DNA of 64,000 nucleotides, taken from positions 3,224,001 to 3,288,000 of the forward strand of contig NZ_CP116256.1 of NCBI RefSeq assembly GCF_027947575.1, written 5' to 3'. Positions within the stretch are counted from its first letter, which is position 1. Each line of letters begins with the position of its first letter. Positions 26,206-34,681 of this stretch are shown piece by piece. The notes beneath the pieces are model-generated. The model did no database searches. It saw only the letters and a program-made list of their open reading frames with translations, and had not been told where the DNA came from. The DNA comes from Streptomyces rubrogriseus. Lineage in GTDB: Bacteria > Actinomycetota > Actinomycetes > Streptomycetales > Streptomycetaceae. Made by a program: the position numbers and the translations under genes.

Positions 26206-27102
26206 TCAGTCCCGCAGGGAGGCCACGTAGGGCGCCAGTTTGGCCGGGTTCATCACCCACATGAGCCGGTCGATGCCGTCCGCCGAGATGTCGGCGGTCA
26301 GCAGGGCGACGGCCTTCTCGCCGGAGAGGACCAGGACGGCCGGCCGGCCGTTCGCCTCGACCCACCGGACCTGCGACTGCGGCCAGAAGCGCGGAGCGAA
26401 GGCCACGAGGTAGCGCGAGACGTGGGGCAGCCCGACGACCGGGATCCTCGACGCGCCGCGCATCCCGTTGCCGTCCGTGTAGCTGACGACGTCGGCGGTG
26501 AGCACGTCCTCCAGGCCCGACAGGTCGCCCGTCCGCGCCGCGGAGAGGAAGACCTCCAGCAGCCGTCGATGGGCTGTCGGGGTAACGGCCTCCTTGCGTT
26601 CGGCGGCCAGGTGCTTGCGGCCCCGGCTCACCAGTTGGCGGGTGTTGGCCTCGGTGGTCTCCAGGATCTCGGCGATTCGCCCGTAGGGGTAGTCGAACGC
26701 CTCCCGGAGCACGTAGGCGGTGCGCTCCACGGGGTTCAGCTTCTCCAGGAGCAGCAGGACGGCCATCTCCACTGCCTCGGCCCGCTCCGCGCCCAGGTGC
26801 GGATCCTGCGTGGTGTCGACGGGCTCGGGGAGCCAGGGCCCGACGTAGGACTCCCGGCGCACCCGCGCGGACTGGGCCACGTTGATCGCCAGCCTCGTGG
26901 CGACCGTGGTCAGGAAGGCGGCGGGCTCGTGCACCTTCGAACGGTCGGTGCTCTGCCACCGCAGCCAGGTCTCCTGCACGATGTCCTCGGCCTCCGCCGC
27001 ACTGCCCAGGACCCGGTACGCGATACCGAAGAGCTGCGGGCGCGCCGAGAGGAAGTCCTTCGTCGCCTGGTCGAGGGTGCCGGGTGGGGCGCCAGCGTGC
27101 AT
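26206..27102 (-). CDS. SigJ-type ECF sigma factor, full length
   Basis: Sigma factor of about 298 residues, second full-length SigJ-type copy. Region 2 is at about 15-83, YVGPWLPEP at about 86-94 and region 4 at about 118-165 with the helix-turn-helix YGRIAEILETTEANTRQLVSR. The C-terminal SnoaL-like domain has DGNGMRG near 208-214 and ends with LMWVMNPAKLAPYV. It is clearly paralogous to 20015-20941 but diverged in the recognition helix (TTEANTRQLVSR against LSPVNVRKIVSR), so it may read a slightly different -35. The ATG follows AAGGGATGTTCC. No recurrent promoter element precedes it. It is divergent from the DUF5134-like membrane protein gene. Confidence 0.9.
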   Translation of the reverse strand: MHAGAPPGTLDQATKDFLSARPQLFGIAYRVLGSAAEAEDIVQETWLRWQSTDRSKVHEPAAFLTTVATRLAINVAQSARVRRESYVGPWLPEPVDTTQDPHLGAERAEAVEMAVLLLLEKLNPVERTAYVLREAFDYPYGRIAEILETTEANTRQLVSRGRKHLAAERKEAVTPTAHRRLLEVFLSAARTGDLSGLEDVLTADVVSYTDGNGMRGASRIPVVGLPHVSRYLVAFAPRFWPQSQVRWVEANGRPAVLVLSGEKAVALLTADISADGIDRLMWVMNPAKLAPYVASLRD

Positions 27103-27289
27103 GGAACATCCCTTCTGGCTTCGTGCACCCCATGCTACAAGCGGGCGCGGGCGGGCGCGTCGGCGGAGGGGCGCACGCGTGCGCATGGATCCCACGGGTG
27201 GCACACCGTGGCAACGGGTCACCGTCGGACACGCACTGTCGTCGCGGACCAGGCGTCCTGCCGTCCCGCCCGCTCCCGCGGACGTGCCC

Positions 27290-27316
27290 TGTCACGGATC
27301 GATCGCGCACCCGGTC
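27290..27316 (+). promoter_or_regulatory. ECF41-like promoter (membrane protein gene)
   Basis: Plus strand TGTCACG, 15 bases, CGGTC then A: one mismatch in the heptamer, 37 bases upstream of the GTG start. Confidence 0.55.
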
Positions 27317-27353
27317 AGGACAGCGAACCGCCAGGGACCAGAAGGGGCACACC

Positions 27354-27995
27354 GTGTCGGACAGGACGCCGGCTCTCGACGCCGTGCACGGCATGCTGAC
27401 GCTGTTGTTCGCCGTAGTGGCCCTGCACGTGCTGTGGCACGCCGTCCGGTCACCGGGTGCGGGCCGCCGTGACCGTGTGGACCTCGTCCTGCACTGTGCC
27501 ATGGCGGCGGCCATGGCGGCGATGCCCTGGAGTTACGGCCCGCCCCTGTCCGGCCGGGCCGCGACGGTGTTCTTCACCGCCGCCGCGCTGTGGTTCCTGC
27601 TGACCGCCCGTACGGCGGTGGTGTTCGCCGACCGGCTGACGTCCGCCGTCGGCATGGCGGCGATGGCCTGGATGTCGCGGCCCCCGTCCGGCGCCGTCCC
27701 GGTCTCCGCCTCGGCCGCCGCCCAGGAGACCGTGGCCGCCGCGGGCGTCCCGGCCGCGCACCACACCGCGGCCCACGGCCACGCCGCCGACGCCTCGACG
27801 ACGGCGACCCTGGTCACCGCCGTACTGACGGTGTATCTCCTCGGCTGCGCCCTGCGGTCGTTGACGCGCCCCATGCCCGCGCTGCGGACCGCCACGGACC
27901 CCGCGCACCGCGCCGCCGCCACGAACCCGTACGGGCACGTGCGCGACGGCGCGATGGCGTTGGGGACGGCCGTGATGCTGCTGCTGCCCCACTGA
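27354..27995 (+). CDS. DUF5134-like integral membrane protein
   Basis: Membrane protein of about 213 residues with about five predicted spans (near 12-32, 44-62, 68-86, 140-162 and 195-211). A histidine-rich loop (AAHHTAAHGHA, near residues 124-135) might bind a metal. It resembles the actinobacterial DUF5134 family, whose function is unknown. GTG start preceded by GAAGGGGC. It carries a near-consensus recurrent promoter and converges with only six bases on the aldehyde dehydrogenase-like gene. The histidine-rich region invites a copper or zinc role, but that is a guess. Confidence 0.8.
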   Translation: MSDRTPALDAVHGMLTLLFAVVALHVLWHAVRSPGAGRRDRVDLVLHCAMAAAMAAMPWSYGPPLSGRAATVFFTAAALWFLLTARTAVVFADRLTSAVGMAAMAWMSRPPSGAVPVSASAAAQETVAAAGVPAAHHTAAHGHAADASTTATLVTAVLTVYLLGCALRSLTRPMPALRTATDPAHRAAATNPYGHVRDGAMALGTAVMLLLPH

Positions 27996-28001
27996 CCGCC
28001 G

Positions 28002-29393
28002 TCACTCGATCCCGACCACGGCCTTGCCGCGCATCAGGAAGTCCGACAGGTAGCCGTCGTGGGGCACACCCGGAGCCATCCAGTACGTCGGGTGGTCACC
28101 GGCGTACACGTTGGCGATGGAGGGTTCCGCCACCAGCGCGTCCAGCAGTGCGCGATCGCGGGAGAGGACCGAGAGCACGAGTGTCCCGCGCAGCGGGGCG
28201 ATGCCGTCCGAGCGACTCCAGGGCGCCACCCACACACAGGGGAAGGGGAGTTCGGTCCCCACCTGCGGGGCACCGGCGTCGGCGACCTGATGGACGGCGG
28301 GCCGCAGGACGGCACTTCCGTCCCCGAGGTCGTCGACGACGCCGTCACCGCCGAGCCAGGCGCGGGTCCCCGCCGCCACCGACCTCAGGTACGAGTCGAG
28401 GGCCAGGGCCCGGTCCAGCGGGCACACCGGGAGAACCGCCCGGGTGTCCTGAGGCGGCAGACCGGGCAGTTGGGACAGGCGCGCCGCGAGGGCCTCCGCG
28501 AGCGGTGCCGGGTCGCCCTCGACGAGGACGGCGGTGGCGTTGACGCACGCGGTGCCGGCCTCGTCGGCGACGGAGGCGACGATCGTGTCCAGGTGCTCCC
28601 GCCAGTCCGTGTCCGCCGTGACGAGGATCTTCGTCCGGCCGGGCCCCTGGGGCAGCACGCGGGCGTCGTGGGCGTAGCGGGCGACGACCTCGTCACCGCC
28701 GTACACCACCGCACGGTCGGCGCCGCGGATCAGCGTCCGCGCGGTCCGGTGGTCCGTGGGCAGCAGCGCCAGCCGGTCCTGGCCGATGCCCGCCCGGTGC
28801 AGCGCGCCGACCAGGCGGTACGGGGTGAACGGCTCGCGCCGCGACGGCCGTACGGCCACGCGGTAGCCGAGGGCCAGCGCCTCCAGCCACAGCCGGTGGA
28901 CCCCCGGATGATTGCCGGAGGCGTTGACGGCGAACACCTCGCCCCGGCGCGCCCACACGGCGTGCCCGGCCCCGAGGGAGGGGTCCGGGCGCTCCCGGAC
29001 CGTGCCGCGCGGCCTGCCCTGCTCGGCGGAGGCACGGGCGCGGCCGACGAACCTCGCCGTGCCGCGTGTCGCGTCGCGCACCACGGTCAGCGGGGTACCG
29101 GAGGTGCGGCTGACCAGGTACTCGTACTCGCGCACGCCCATCCCGCCGACGGTGCCGGTGGCGAACTCCTCGGCGGCCGCCGCCAGTAGCGTGTCCAGGC
29201 CGTCCGCCGGGACCGGCCCCGCCTTGCGCAGCGCGGCCAGCGCCCGGTCGACGTACACCGGCGGCACCAGACTCAGCCGCGCCACCTCGGCACCGGACAC
29301 GTCCGTCACGGTCTCCGGGACACGGGTGCGGTAGGGACCGCGGGGGCCCAGGGCGTCCAGGTACACCGGCTCGGCGACATCGGCGGCGGCCAT
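28002..29393 (-). CDS. Aldehyde dehydrogenase/acyl reductase (EhpG/LuxC-like)
   Basis: Protein of about 463 residues with the aldehyde dehydrogenase superfamily fold. The cofactor region holds VFAVNASGNHPGVHRLWLEALALGYRVAVRPS near 145-176, and the catalytic cysteine is in DEAGTACVNATAVL near 270-283. It belongs with acyl reductases that take an activated acyl group to the aldehyde rather than with ordinary aldehyde oxidisers. Its ATG shares one base with the stop of the upstream adenylating-enzyme gene (TGATG), so translation is coupled. By analogy with EhpF/EhpG of griseoluteic acid biosynthesis in Pantoea, the pair probably activates and reduces a carboxylic acid. Substrate unknown. Last gene of a four-gene operon. 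Confidence 0.82.
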   Translation of the reverse strand: MAAADVAEPVYLDALGPRGPYRTRVPETVTDVSGAEVARLSLVPPVYVDRALAALRKAGPVPADGLDTLLAAAAEEFATGTVGGMGVREYEYLVSRTSGTPLTVVRDATRGTARFVGRARASAEQGRPRGTVRERPDPSLGAGHAVWARRGEVFAVNASGNHPGVHRLWLEALALGYRVAVRPSRREPFTPYRLVGALHRAGIGQDRLALLPTDHRTARTLIRGADRAVVYGGDEVVARYAHDARVLPQGPGRTKILVTADTDWREHLDTIVASVADEAGTACVNATAVLVEGDPAPLAEALAARLSQLPGLPPQDTRAVLPVCPLDRALALDSYLRSVAAGTRAWLGGDGVVDDLGDGSAVLRPAVHQVADAGAPQVGTELPFPCVWVAPWSRSDGIAPLRGTLVLSVLSRDRALLDALVAEPSIANVYAGDHPTYWMAPGVPHDGYLSDFLMRGKAVVGIE

Positions 29394-30493
29394 CAGTACA
29401 CGCCCTCGATCACGGTCTCGCCCCGCACCGTGGGCACCGGCGCCACGTCCGCGACGGCGTCGCCCGCGTGACCGCCCGCGGGCCGGACGCGCACGGCCGT
29501 GTCGCGCTCGGCGTTGTGGGGGATGAGCATCGACTTGCTGACATGGCTGACGATCACCCGGCCGCGCTCGCCGAACCCGACGCGTTCCCCGGTGGCGGGG
29601 TCGACGACCGACAGGAACACGTACGGTGACACCGGGTCGAAGACGCAGGGCTGCGAGACGTCGAGACCGGCGCGTTCGAGCAGCGCCGTGAGCATCATGG
29701 TGTTGCCGTACATGCCGATCAGCGGCACTTCGGGGAAGACCTCCGTGGCCAGCAGGTGACGGGTGTCGGGGTCCATGTGGGTGCCGCCCCAGACGATCGC
29801 CCGGACCGAACCGTTGATCCGTTCCAGGAGGTCGTCCTCGCGGGCGAAGCGCTCCAGCAGGGGCGTGGTGGCGGCCAGGACACCGATGTCCTGGGTCAGC
29901 AGGATCCGTCGGCACTGTTCGACGAGGTGGTCGGTGTAGGACTCGACCTCGTCGGCGCGGCCCGTGGCGATCAGCTTCCGCACCCACCGGGGGTCCATGT
30001 CGATGCTCAGTCCCGGGCCGCCGAGCGAGGCCGCCGCCCGTTGCAGCACGTCCCCCACCAGATGCGGACCGGTCGGCGCCACGGTCAGCCACTGGGCACC
30101 GACGGGCAGGTTGTGCTCCCGCAGGCGACTGTCGACCTGTGCGGTGCTGTGCCGCATCCAGTCGTCGAGCTGGACGACCCGCTTGGGCGCCCCGGTCGTC
30201 CCGCCGCTGTCGAAGACGTTGAGCAGCCGGGCGTCGCCGCCGTAACCCCGGGGGATCAGGTCCGCCACCGGGACCTGGCGCAGTTCGTCGCTCAGGTCGG
30301 GGAAGAGCGCGAGGTCGTCCACGCCCCTGACGTCCCGGCGCGGATCGAAGGCGAGCCGTTCGGCCCGGTCCAGCCAGTAGCGGGAGCCGGTCTCCGGGTC
30401 GAAGTGCCAGCGCACGGCGGCGCGCACGAACTCGTCCGGATCCACACCGTCGGACGGTCCGGCGTCCAGGACGGCGGGGGAGTCGTACTTCAT
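29393..30493 (-). CDS. Truncated ANL adenylating enzyme (EhpF/PaaK-like)
   Basis: Acyl-adenylate-forming protein of 366 residues related to phenylacetate-CoA ligase. The ATP-binding loop FDSGGTTGAPKRVVQ is near residues 93-107, an aromatic/acidic motif GMYGNTMML near 262-270 and a VVDPATGERVGFGERGRVIVSH region near 297-318. The C-terminal lid domain (about 100 residues) of full ANL enzymes is missing, as in the atypical member EhpF. It would form an acyl-adenylate passed to the coupled reductase. The ATG follows AGGGGTCC. It is 91 bases downstream of the PIG-L gene. The protein is likely cytoplasmic. Confidence 0.82.
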   Translation of the reverse strand: MKYDSPAVLDAGPSDGVDPDEFVRAAVRWHFDPETGSRYWLDRAERLAFDPRRDVRGVDDLALFPDLSDELRQVPVADLIPRGYGGDARLLNVFDSGGTTGAPKRVVQLDDWMRHSTAQVDSRLREHNLPVGAQWLTVAPTGPHLVGDVLQRAAASLGGPGLSIDMDPRWVRKLIATGRADEVESYTDHLVEQCRRILLTQDIGVLAATTPLLERFAREDDLLERINGSVRAIVWGGTHMDPDTRHLLATEVFPEVPLIGMYGNTMMLTALLERAGLDVSQPCVFDPVSPYVFLSVVDPATGERVGFGERGRVIVSHVSKSMLIPHNAERDTAVRVRPAGGHAGDAVADVAPVPTVRGETVIEGVY

Positions 30494-30584
30494 GAGGGGT
30501 CCTTCCTCGACACGGGCACCGGCCCGTGCGGATGGCGGGTGTCGCGACGGCGGCGAGCGGCGTAGGAGGCCCGTGGGCGCCCGG

Positions 30585-31328
30585 TCATCGGCTGAACAGT
30601 TCGAAGGCGACGGCGGGAGCGCCGTCGAACCGTGCGCGGTGGACGCCGGTGCTCTCGCCCAGGAAGCGGCGCGCGTACGTCTCGGGGTCCTCCCCGGTGA
30701 GGGCTTCGAGGTAGGTCCGGTGCCGCAGCAGGGACTGGACGCCCTGTTCGAAGCCAGGCTCGGCGGACACGGCGTGGGACGGTGCCGGTGAGTTGGCGAC
30801 GGCCACCCAGCGGACGCCGTTCCAGGGCGACAGCCGCTGTTCGGCCAGTTCCGGGAAGATCCAGCGGTTGCCCGCGTCCGCCGCCGCGTCCAGCACCGCG
30901 CGCCCCACCGCCACGTGGTCCGGGGTGTTCCACGCCCCGGCGGCCCACGTGTCCCGGTGGTTCAGGGTGATCACCAGTTCCGGCCGGTGACGCCGAACGG
31001 CGGCGGCGATGTCGCGACGCAGGGAGACGCCGTACTCGATCACACCGTCCCGGTGGTCGAGGAACTCCACCGTGCGGACACCGACCGCCGCGGCGGCGGC
31101 CCGCTGTTCCGCCTCCCGCAGAGGGCCGGCCCGCCCGGGATCCAGGGTGTCGACGCCGGCCTCACCGCGGGTGGCGAGCAGGTACGTGACCTCCCTGCCG
31201 TCGGCCACCCAGGAGGCCACGGCCGCCGAGCACCCGTACTCGAGGTCGTCGGGGTGGGCCACCACGGCCAGGGCCCGCCGCCAGTCGTCCGGCATCGGGC
31301 GCAGCGGCGCGGGAGCGCTGCCGGTCAC
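30585..31328 (-). CDS. PIG-L family deacetylase (MshB/LmbE-like)
   Basis: Zinc-dependent N-deacetylase of about 247 residues. AHPDDLE motif is near residues 26-32, LDHRDG near 96 and a third metal ligand in NTPDHVAVG near 140. Relatives remove acetyl from glucosamine-type groups, for example in mycothiol or mycothiol-S-conjugate metabolism. GTG 31328 overlaps the stop of the upstream flavoprotein by four bases (GTGA), which fixes the start and shows coupling. The neighbours (ferredoxin-reductase-like flavoprotein, adenylating enzyme, acyl reductase) suggest a small tailoring or detoxification pathway, perhaps of a mycothiol adduct. The substrate cannot be named from sequence. Confidence 0.87.
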   Translation of the reverse strand: MTGSAPAPLRPMPDDWRRALAVVAHPDDLEYGCSAAVASWVADGREVTYLLATRGEAGVDTLDPGRAGPLREAEQRAAAAAVGVRTVEFLDHRDGVIEYGVSLRRDIAAAVRRHRPELVITLNHRDTWAAGAWNTPDHVAVGRAVLDAAADAGNRWIFPELAEQRLSPWNGVRWVAVANSPAPSHAVSAEPGFEQGVQSLLRHRTYLEALTGEDPETYARRFLGESTGVHRARFDGAPAVAFELFSR

Positions 31329-32587
31329 GCCCGGTCTCCCGTCGGCCGCTCGTGCGGGGGGAGCAGGCTCTCCAGCGGGACCGAGGGGTCGGCGAGGGCG
31401 GCGACGTCCGTCTCCGCGCCGGACTCGATCAGGGCGCGGATCGTCCCGATGACGTCCCACAGGTTGACGCTCATCCCCGCCAGCACCCGGTCGCCGGACA
31501 TCCAGAACGCCAGGAACCGCCGCTCCTCGCGCGACCCGCGGAAGACGACGCGGTCGTAGCCGCCCGGTTCGGCGTACCCGGTGTACTCCATGCCGAGGTC
31601 GTACTGGTCGGTGTAGAAGTACGGCAGCCGGTCGTACACCGCGTCCTGGCCGAGCATGCTCAGCGCGGCGGTACGGGGCTGGTGCAGCGCGTTGGCCCAG
31701 TGCTCCACGCGCAGGTGCCGGCCGAGCCGGGGGTGGTAGGCGTTGGCGACGTCGCCGGCGGCGTGGACACCGGCGGCGGAGGTCCGCAGACGGGCGTCCG
31801 TCACGATGCCGTTGCGCACGTCGAGGCCCGCCTCCTCGGCCAGGCGGACGTTGGGCGTGATGCCCACCCCCACGACCACGGCGTCCGCGGGCAGGTGGGT
31901 GCCGTCGGCGAGCCGGACCCCGTCGACGCGGCCCCCGGTGCCGGTGACGGCCTCGATCCGGGCGTGGGGACGCAGGTCCACACCGTGGTCCCGGTGCAGA
32001 ACGGCGAAGACCTCGGCCGCCTCCCGGCCCAGGACCTTCAGCAGGGGCAGCTCACCGCGCTCCAGCACGGTCACCTCCGCGCCGGCAGCCCGGGCCGCCG
32101 CCGCCGTCTCCAGCCCGATCCAGCCGCCGCCGACCACCACGATCCGGGCGCCTTCGGTGAACGCCTCCTTGAGGCGCTCGCTGTCGCCCACGCGCCGCAG
32201 GTACAGCACGCCCTCCAGGTCCGCGCCCGGCACCGACAGGCGGCGCGGCGAGGAACCGGTGGCCAGCAGCAGACCGGCGTAGGGCACACGACGGCCGTCG
32301 TCCAGCGTCACCGCCCGGCCACGCGCGTCGACGGACGTCACGCTCGTGCCCAGGACCAGATCGACGTCGTGGTCCCGGTACCAGCTCTCGGGGTGCACGT
32401 GGATGGACTCGCGGTCCTCCTTGCCCAGCAGGTAGCCCTTGGACAGCGGTGGCCGGATGTACGGGCGTTCCCGCTCGTCCCCGATCACGAGAAGCGGCCC
32501 GTCGTGGCCGTGCTCGCGCAGTTCCTCCGCGGCCTTGCCGGCGGCCAGGCCGCCCCCGACGATCACGAACGTCTTCGCACGCGGCAT
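31325..32587 (-). CDS. FAD-dependent ferredoxin reductase-like oxidoreductase
   Basis: Flavoprotein of about 420 residues of the rubredoxin/ferredoxin reductase type. FAD motif VIVGGGLAAGKAAEEL is near residues 8-23, PYIRPPLSK near 42-50, NAD motif VVVGGGWIGLETAAAA near 147-162 and the FAD-closing GDVANAY near 275. A C-terminal reductase domain follows (about 320-405). It transfers electrons from NAD(P)H to a ferredoxin or a P450-type partner; the 7Fe ferredoxin gene at 25169 is in the same putative regulon. ATG 32587 is chosen; a GTG ten codons upstream is open. First gene of a four-gene operon with a perfect promoter element upstream. Confidence 0.88.
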   Translation of the reverse strand: MPRAKTFVIVGGGLAAGKAAEELREHGHDGPLLVIGDERERPYIRPPLSKGYLLGKEDRESIHVHPESWYRDHDVDLVLGTSVTSVDARGRAVTLDDGRRVPYAGLLLATGSSPRRLSVPGADLEGVLYLRRVGDSERLKEAFTEGARIVVVGGGWIGLETAAAARAAGAEVTVLERGELPLLKVLGREAAEVFAVLHRDHGVDLRPHARIEAVTGTGGRVDGVRLADGTHLPADAVVVGVGITPNVRLAEEAGLDVRNGIVTDARLRTSAAGVHAAGDVANAYHPRLGRHLRVEHWANALHQPRTAALSMLGQDAVYDRLPYFYTDQYDLGMEYTGYAEPGGYDRVVFRGSREERRFLAFWMSGDRVLAGMSVNLWDVIGTIRALIESGAETDVAALADPSVPLESLLPPHERPTGDRA

Positions 32588-32645
32588 GAGATACCAGTCC
32601 CAGTCTGTGAGGCGCACACGGACCGAGTGGTCCGGTCACCCTTCA

Positions 32646-32672
32646 GACCGGGCGACCACACGCGTTGTGACA
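32646..32672 (-). promoter_or_regulatory. ECF41-like promoter (flavoprotein/PIG-L/ANL/reductase operon)
   Basis: Minus strand TGTCACA, 15 bases, CGGTC then T: perfect match, about 60 bases upstream of the flavoprotein ATG, in front of a four-gene operon. Confidence 0.72.
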
Positions 32673-32706
32673 CCGTGGCACGGTCCCACCCGGCCCCTGC
32701 TCCGGT

Positions 32707-33471
32707 TCACCGGTGGGCCGGCCTCGTCACGGCCAGAACACGCGGGTCGCCGTGCCCCGGCAGCGGGGCGAAGCCGTGCCGTGCCAGGTCGTCAATGAGG
32801 CGCGTGCGCGAGGCGGGCCACATCCAGAACGACTCCGTGTGCTCCCGCAGCACATGCCGTCCGCCGCGCACCCAGTAGTCGACCCGTGTGCGGATGCGGT
32901 ATCCCGCCGCGGACATCGTCATGCGTCCGCCGTACACGTGCGCGCCCACCCGCTGCTCCGGCAGGCGGCGCACGACGTCGCGAGGGGGCAGCAGGGCGGG
33001 CGGCGGCTCCAGGAGGAGCGTGCCCCCGGGGGCCAGGGCCGCGTGGATCGCGGGCCACAGCGCGTCCCGCGCGGCCGGGGAGAGACAGGCGACGGTGTTG
33101 TGGCACACGGCCACGTCCGCCGCCGCGTACAGCGCCGCCTCGTCCAGGGCGTACGGGTGCACGGTCACGCGCTCGCGCTGACGCGCGGGCAGGGTGGCGA
33201 GGCGGGTCAGCAGGGACGTGCGCATGGCTCGCGCCGGCTCCACCGCGTGCACGCCGACCGCGGACTCGGCCAGGCTCATCAGCGTGACCCGGCCGGTCCC
33301 GGCGCCGATGTCCAGCACACCGAGACGGGCCCGCGCGACGTGCCGACCGTAGAGGTCGTGGACGCGTGCCGCGTCCCGGTCGGCCTGAAGGATGTCGTAG
33401 AACTCGGCGGTGACGGCGTAGGAGTCCGGGTCCGGCCGGGACACCGGTGCTCCGGTGATGACGGGGTGCAT
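32707..33471 (-). CDS. Class I SAM-dependent methyltransferase
   Basis: Methyltransferase of 254 residues. SAM-binding motif I LGVLDIGAGTGRVTL is near residues 50-64, an acidic VHAVEPARAMR near 72-83 and a post-motif LAPGGTLLLEPPP near 146-158. It methylates an unknown small molecule or protein in the cytoplasm. ATG 33471 has almost no room for a leader: the -10 part of the promoter element ends only ten bases upstream, so the transcript may be leaderless. It is divergent from the 2-hydroxyacid dehydrogenase gene, which has its own copy of the promoter. Confidence 0.87.
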   Translation of the reverse strand: MHPVITGAPVSRPDPDSYAVTAEFYDILQADRDAARVHDLYGRHVARARLGVLDIGAGTGRVTLMSLAESAVGVHAVEPARAMRTSLLTRLATLPARQRERVTVHPYALDEAALYAAADVAVCHNTVACLSPAARDALWPAIHAALAPGGTLLLEPPPALLPPRDVVRRLPEQRVGAHVYGGRMTMSAAGYRIRTRVDYWVRGGRHVLREHTESFWMWPASRTRLIDDLARHGFAPLPGHGDPRVLAVTRPAHR

Positions 33472-33480
33472 GTCCAGCTA

Positions 33481-33507
33481 GACAGCGTGTGAGCCGGGCC
33501 TGTGACA
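33481..33507 (-). promoter_or_regulatory. ECF41-like promoter (methyltransferase)
   Basis: Minus strand TGTCACA, 15 bases, CTGTC then T. Perfect heptamer. Its -10 part ends ten bases before the ATG at 33471, which predicts a leaderless or nearly leaderless message. Confidence 0.65.
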
Positions 33508-33569
33508 GCGGGTGCCCCGCGGGAGCCCGCCCGACGCGTCCGAGGTGATGCCCGTCACGGGGGTTGGAC

Positions 33570-33596
33570 TGTCACAAGTGCGTGGCACACGCAGTC
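33570..33596 (+). promoter_or_regulatory. ECF41-like promoter (2-hydroxyacid dehydrogenase)
   Basis: Plus strand TGTCACA, 15 bases, CAGTC: perfect heptamer, one mismatch in the -10 part, 53 bases upstream of the ATG. Confidence 0.6.
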
Positions 33597-33649
33597 AGTT
33601 CTCTGGTTCCGACCTCGCGGAACCCGGAGGGAAAGCAGAGCACGCCGTC

Positions 33650-34588
33650 ATGACCGTGAGAACCCCGCAGGTATGGCTGCCCGCCCAGTTCGCCGATCTC
33701 ACCGACCTGCCACCAGGACTGGAGTACGCCCGCTGGGACGGCCGTTCGGCCTACCCGTCGGACCCGGCGGAGGTGGAGTTCTACGTCCCGCCGCTGACCA
33801 AGGACATCGATGTCATCGGCAGGCCCCTGCCCCGCATGACACGTCTGCGTGCGGTGCAGGCCCTGAGTTCCGGCACGGACGAACTGCGCGCGGAGCTGGA
33901 CCGGCTCCCTCACCCGGTCACCTTGTGCAACGCGGGCGCGGCCCCCGCTCCGAGCACGGCCGAACTGGCCCTGACCCTGATCCTCGCCTCGCTGCGGGGC
34001 ATACCGGAGTCGGTCCGCGCCCAGGACGGCGGGGCGTGGAGACCGGAGGTCTTCCGGTCCCTGTACGGGCGGTCCGTGCTCATCGTCGGCCACGGCGCCG
34101 TCGGCTCCGCGCTGGAGGAGCTCCTGGTGCCCTTCGGATGCGCGGTGACCCGTGTCGCCGGCGCGGACCGGGACGCACCCCGGGGTCCCGTCCGCTCCGC
34201 CGCACACCTGCCCGGCCTCGTGGCCGACGCCGACGTCGTCGTGCTGTCCGTCCCGCTGACCCCGCAGACCCGCCGGCTCTTCGACGCGGGCATGCTGGCC
34301 CGCATGAAGGACGGCGCCCTGCTCGTCAACGTGGCACGCGGGGCCGTGGTCGACACCGACGCCCTGCTCAAGGAGACCCACGAGGGCCGGCTGCGGGCCG
34401 CGCTCGACGTGACCGACCCCGAGCCGCTCCCGCCGGGGCATCCGCTGCGGGAGACACCCGGCGTGCTGATCACGCCGCACGTCGGCGCGTTCACGTCTTC
34501 CCTGTGGCCCCGCCTGGAACAGCTCGTCCGGCACCAGTTGAGCCGTTTCGCCGCAGGTGAGGAGCTGGAGAACGTCGTGCCCCGCTGA
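33650..34588 (+). CDS. D-2-hydroxyacid dehydrogenase
   Basis: NAD-dependent dehydrogenase of about 312 residues. The nucleotide-binding motif VLIVGHGAVGSALEELL (about 144-160) has His inside the glycine motif. Catalytic Arg lies in NVARGAVVD (about 227-235), Glu in DPEPLPPGHPL (about 256-266) and His in ITPHVGAFT (about 274-282). The family reduces 2-keto acids to D-2-hydroxyacids, or glyoxylate/hydroxypyruvate. The ATG has its purine-rich GGAGG farther upstream than usual (about 18 bases), so initiation may be weak. It is divergent from the methyltransferase gene. Confidence 0.88.
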   Translation: MTVRTPQVWLPAQFADLTDLPPGLEYARWDGRSAYPSDPAEVEFYVPPLTKDIDVIGRPLPRMTRLRAVQALSSGTDELRAELDRLPHPVTLCNAGAAPAPSTAELALTLILASLRGIPESVRAQDGGAWRPEVFRSLYGRSVLIVGHGAVGSALEELLVPFGCAVTRVAGADRDAPRGPVRSAAHLPGLVADADVVVLSVPLTPQTRRLFDAGMLARMKDGALLVNVARGAVVDTDALLKETHEGRLRAALDVTDPEPLPPGHPLRETPGVLITPHVGAFTSSLWPRLEQLVRHQLSRFAAGEELENVVPR

Positions 34589-34654
34589 CGCCCGGCCCGG
34601 GACGGGAGCCGCGCCGGGCCGTCCCGTCGCCGTCCCGTCCGGGGCGCCGCCGCA

Positions 34655-34681
34655 TGTCACACCCGCACCGACTCGCCGGTC
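34655..34681 (+). promoter_or_regulatory. ECF41-like promoter (cytochrome b gene, long leader)
   Basis: Plus strand TGTCACA, 15 bases, CGGTC then A: perfect match, but about 247 bases upstream of the cytochrome b ATG, giving an unusually long leader. Confidence 0.68.

Noticed and set aside
26084..27514. N-terminal extension of the Ohr frame
   Set aside because: Out-of-frame reading of the SigJ gene at 26206-27102; Ohr starts at the GTG 26083.
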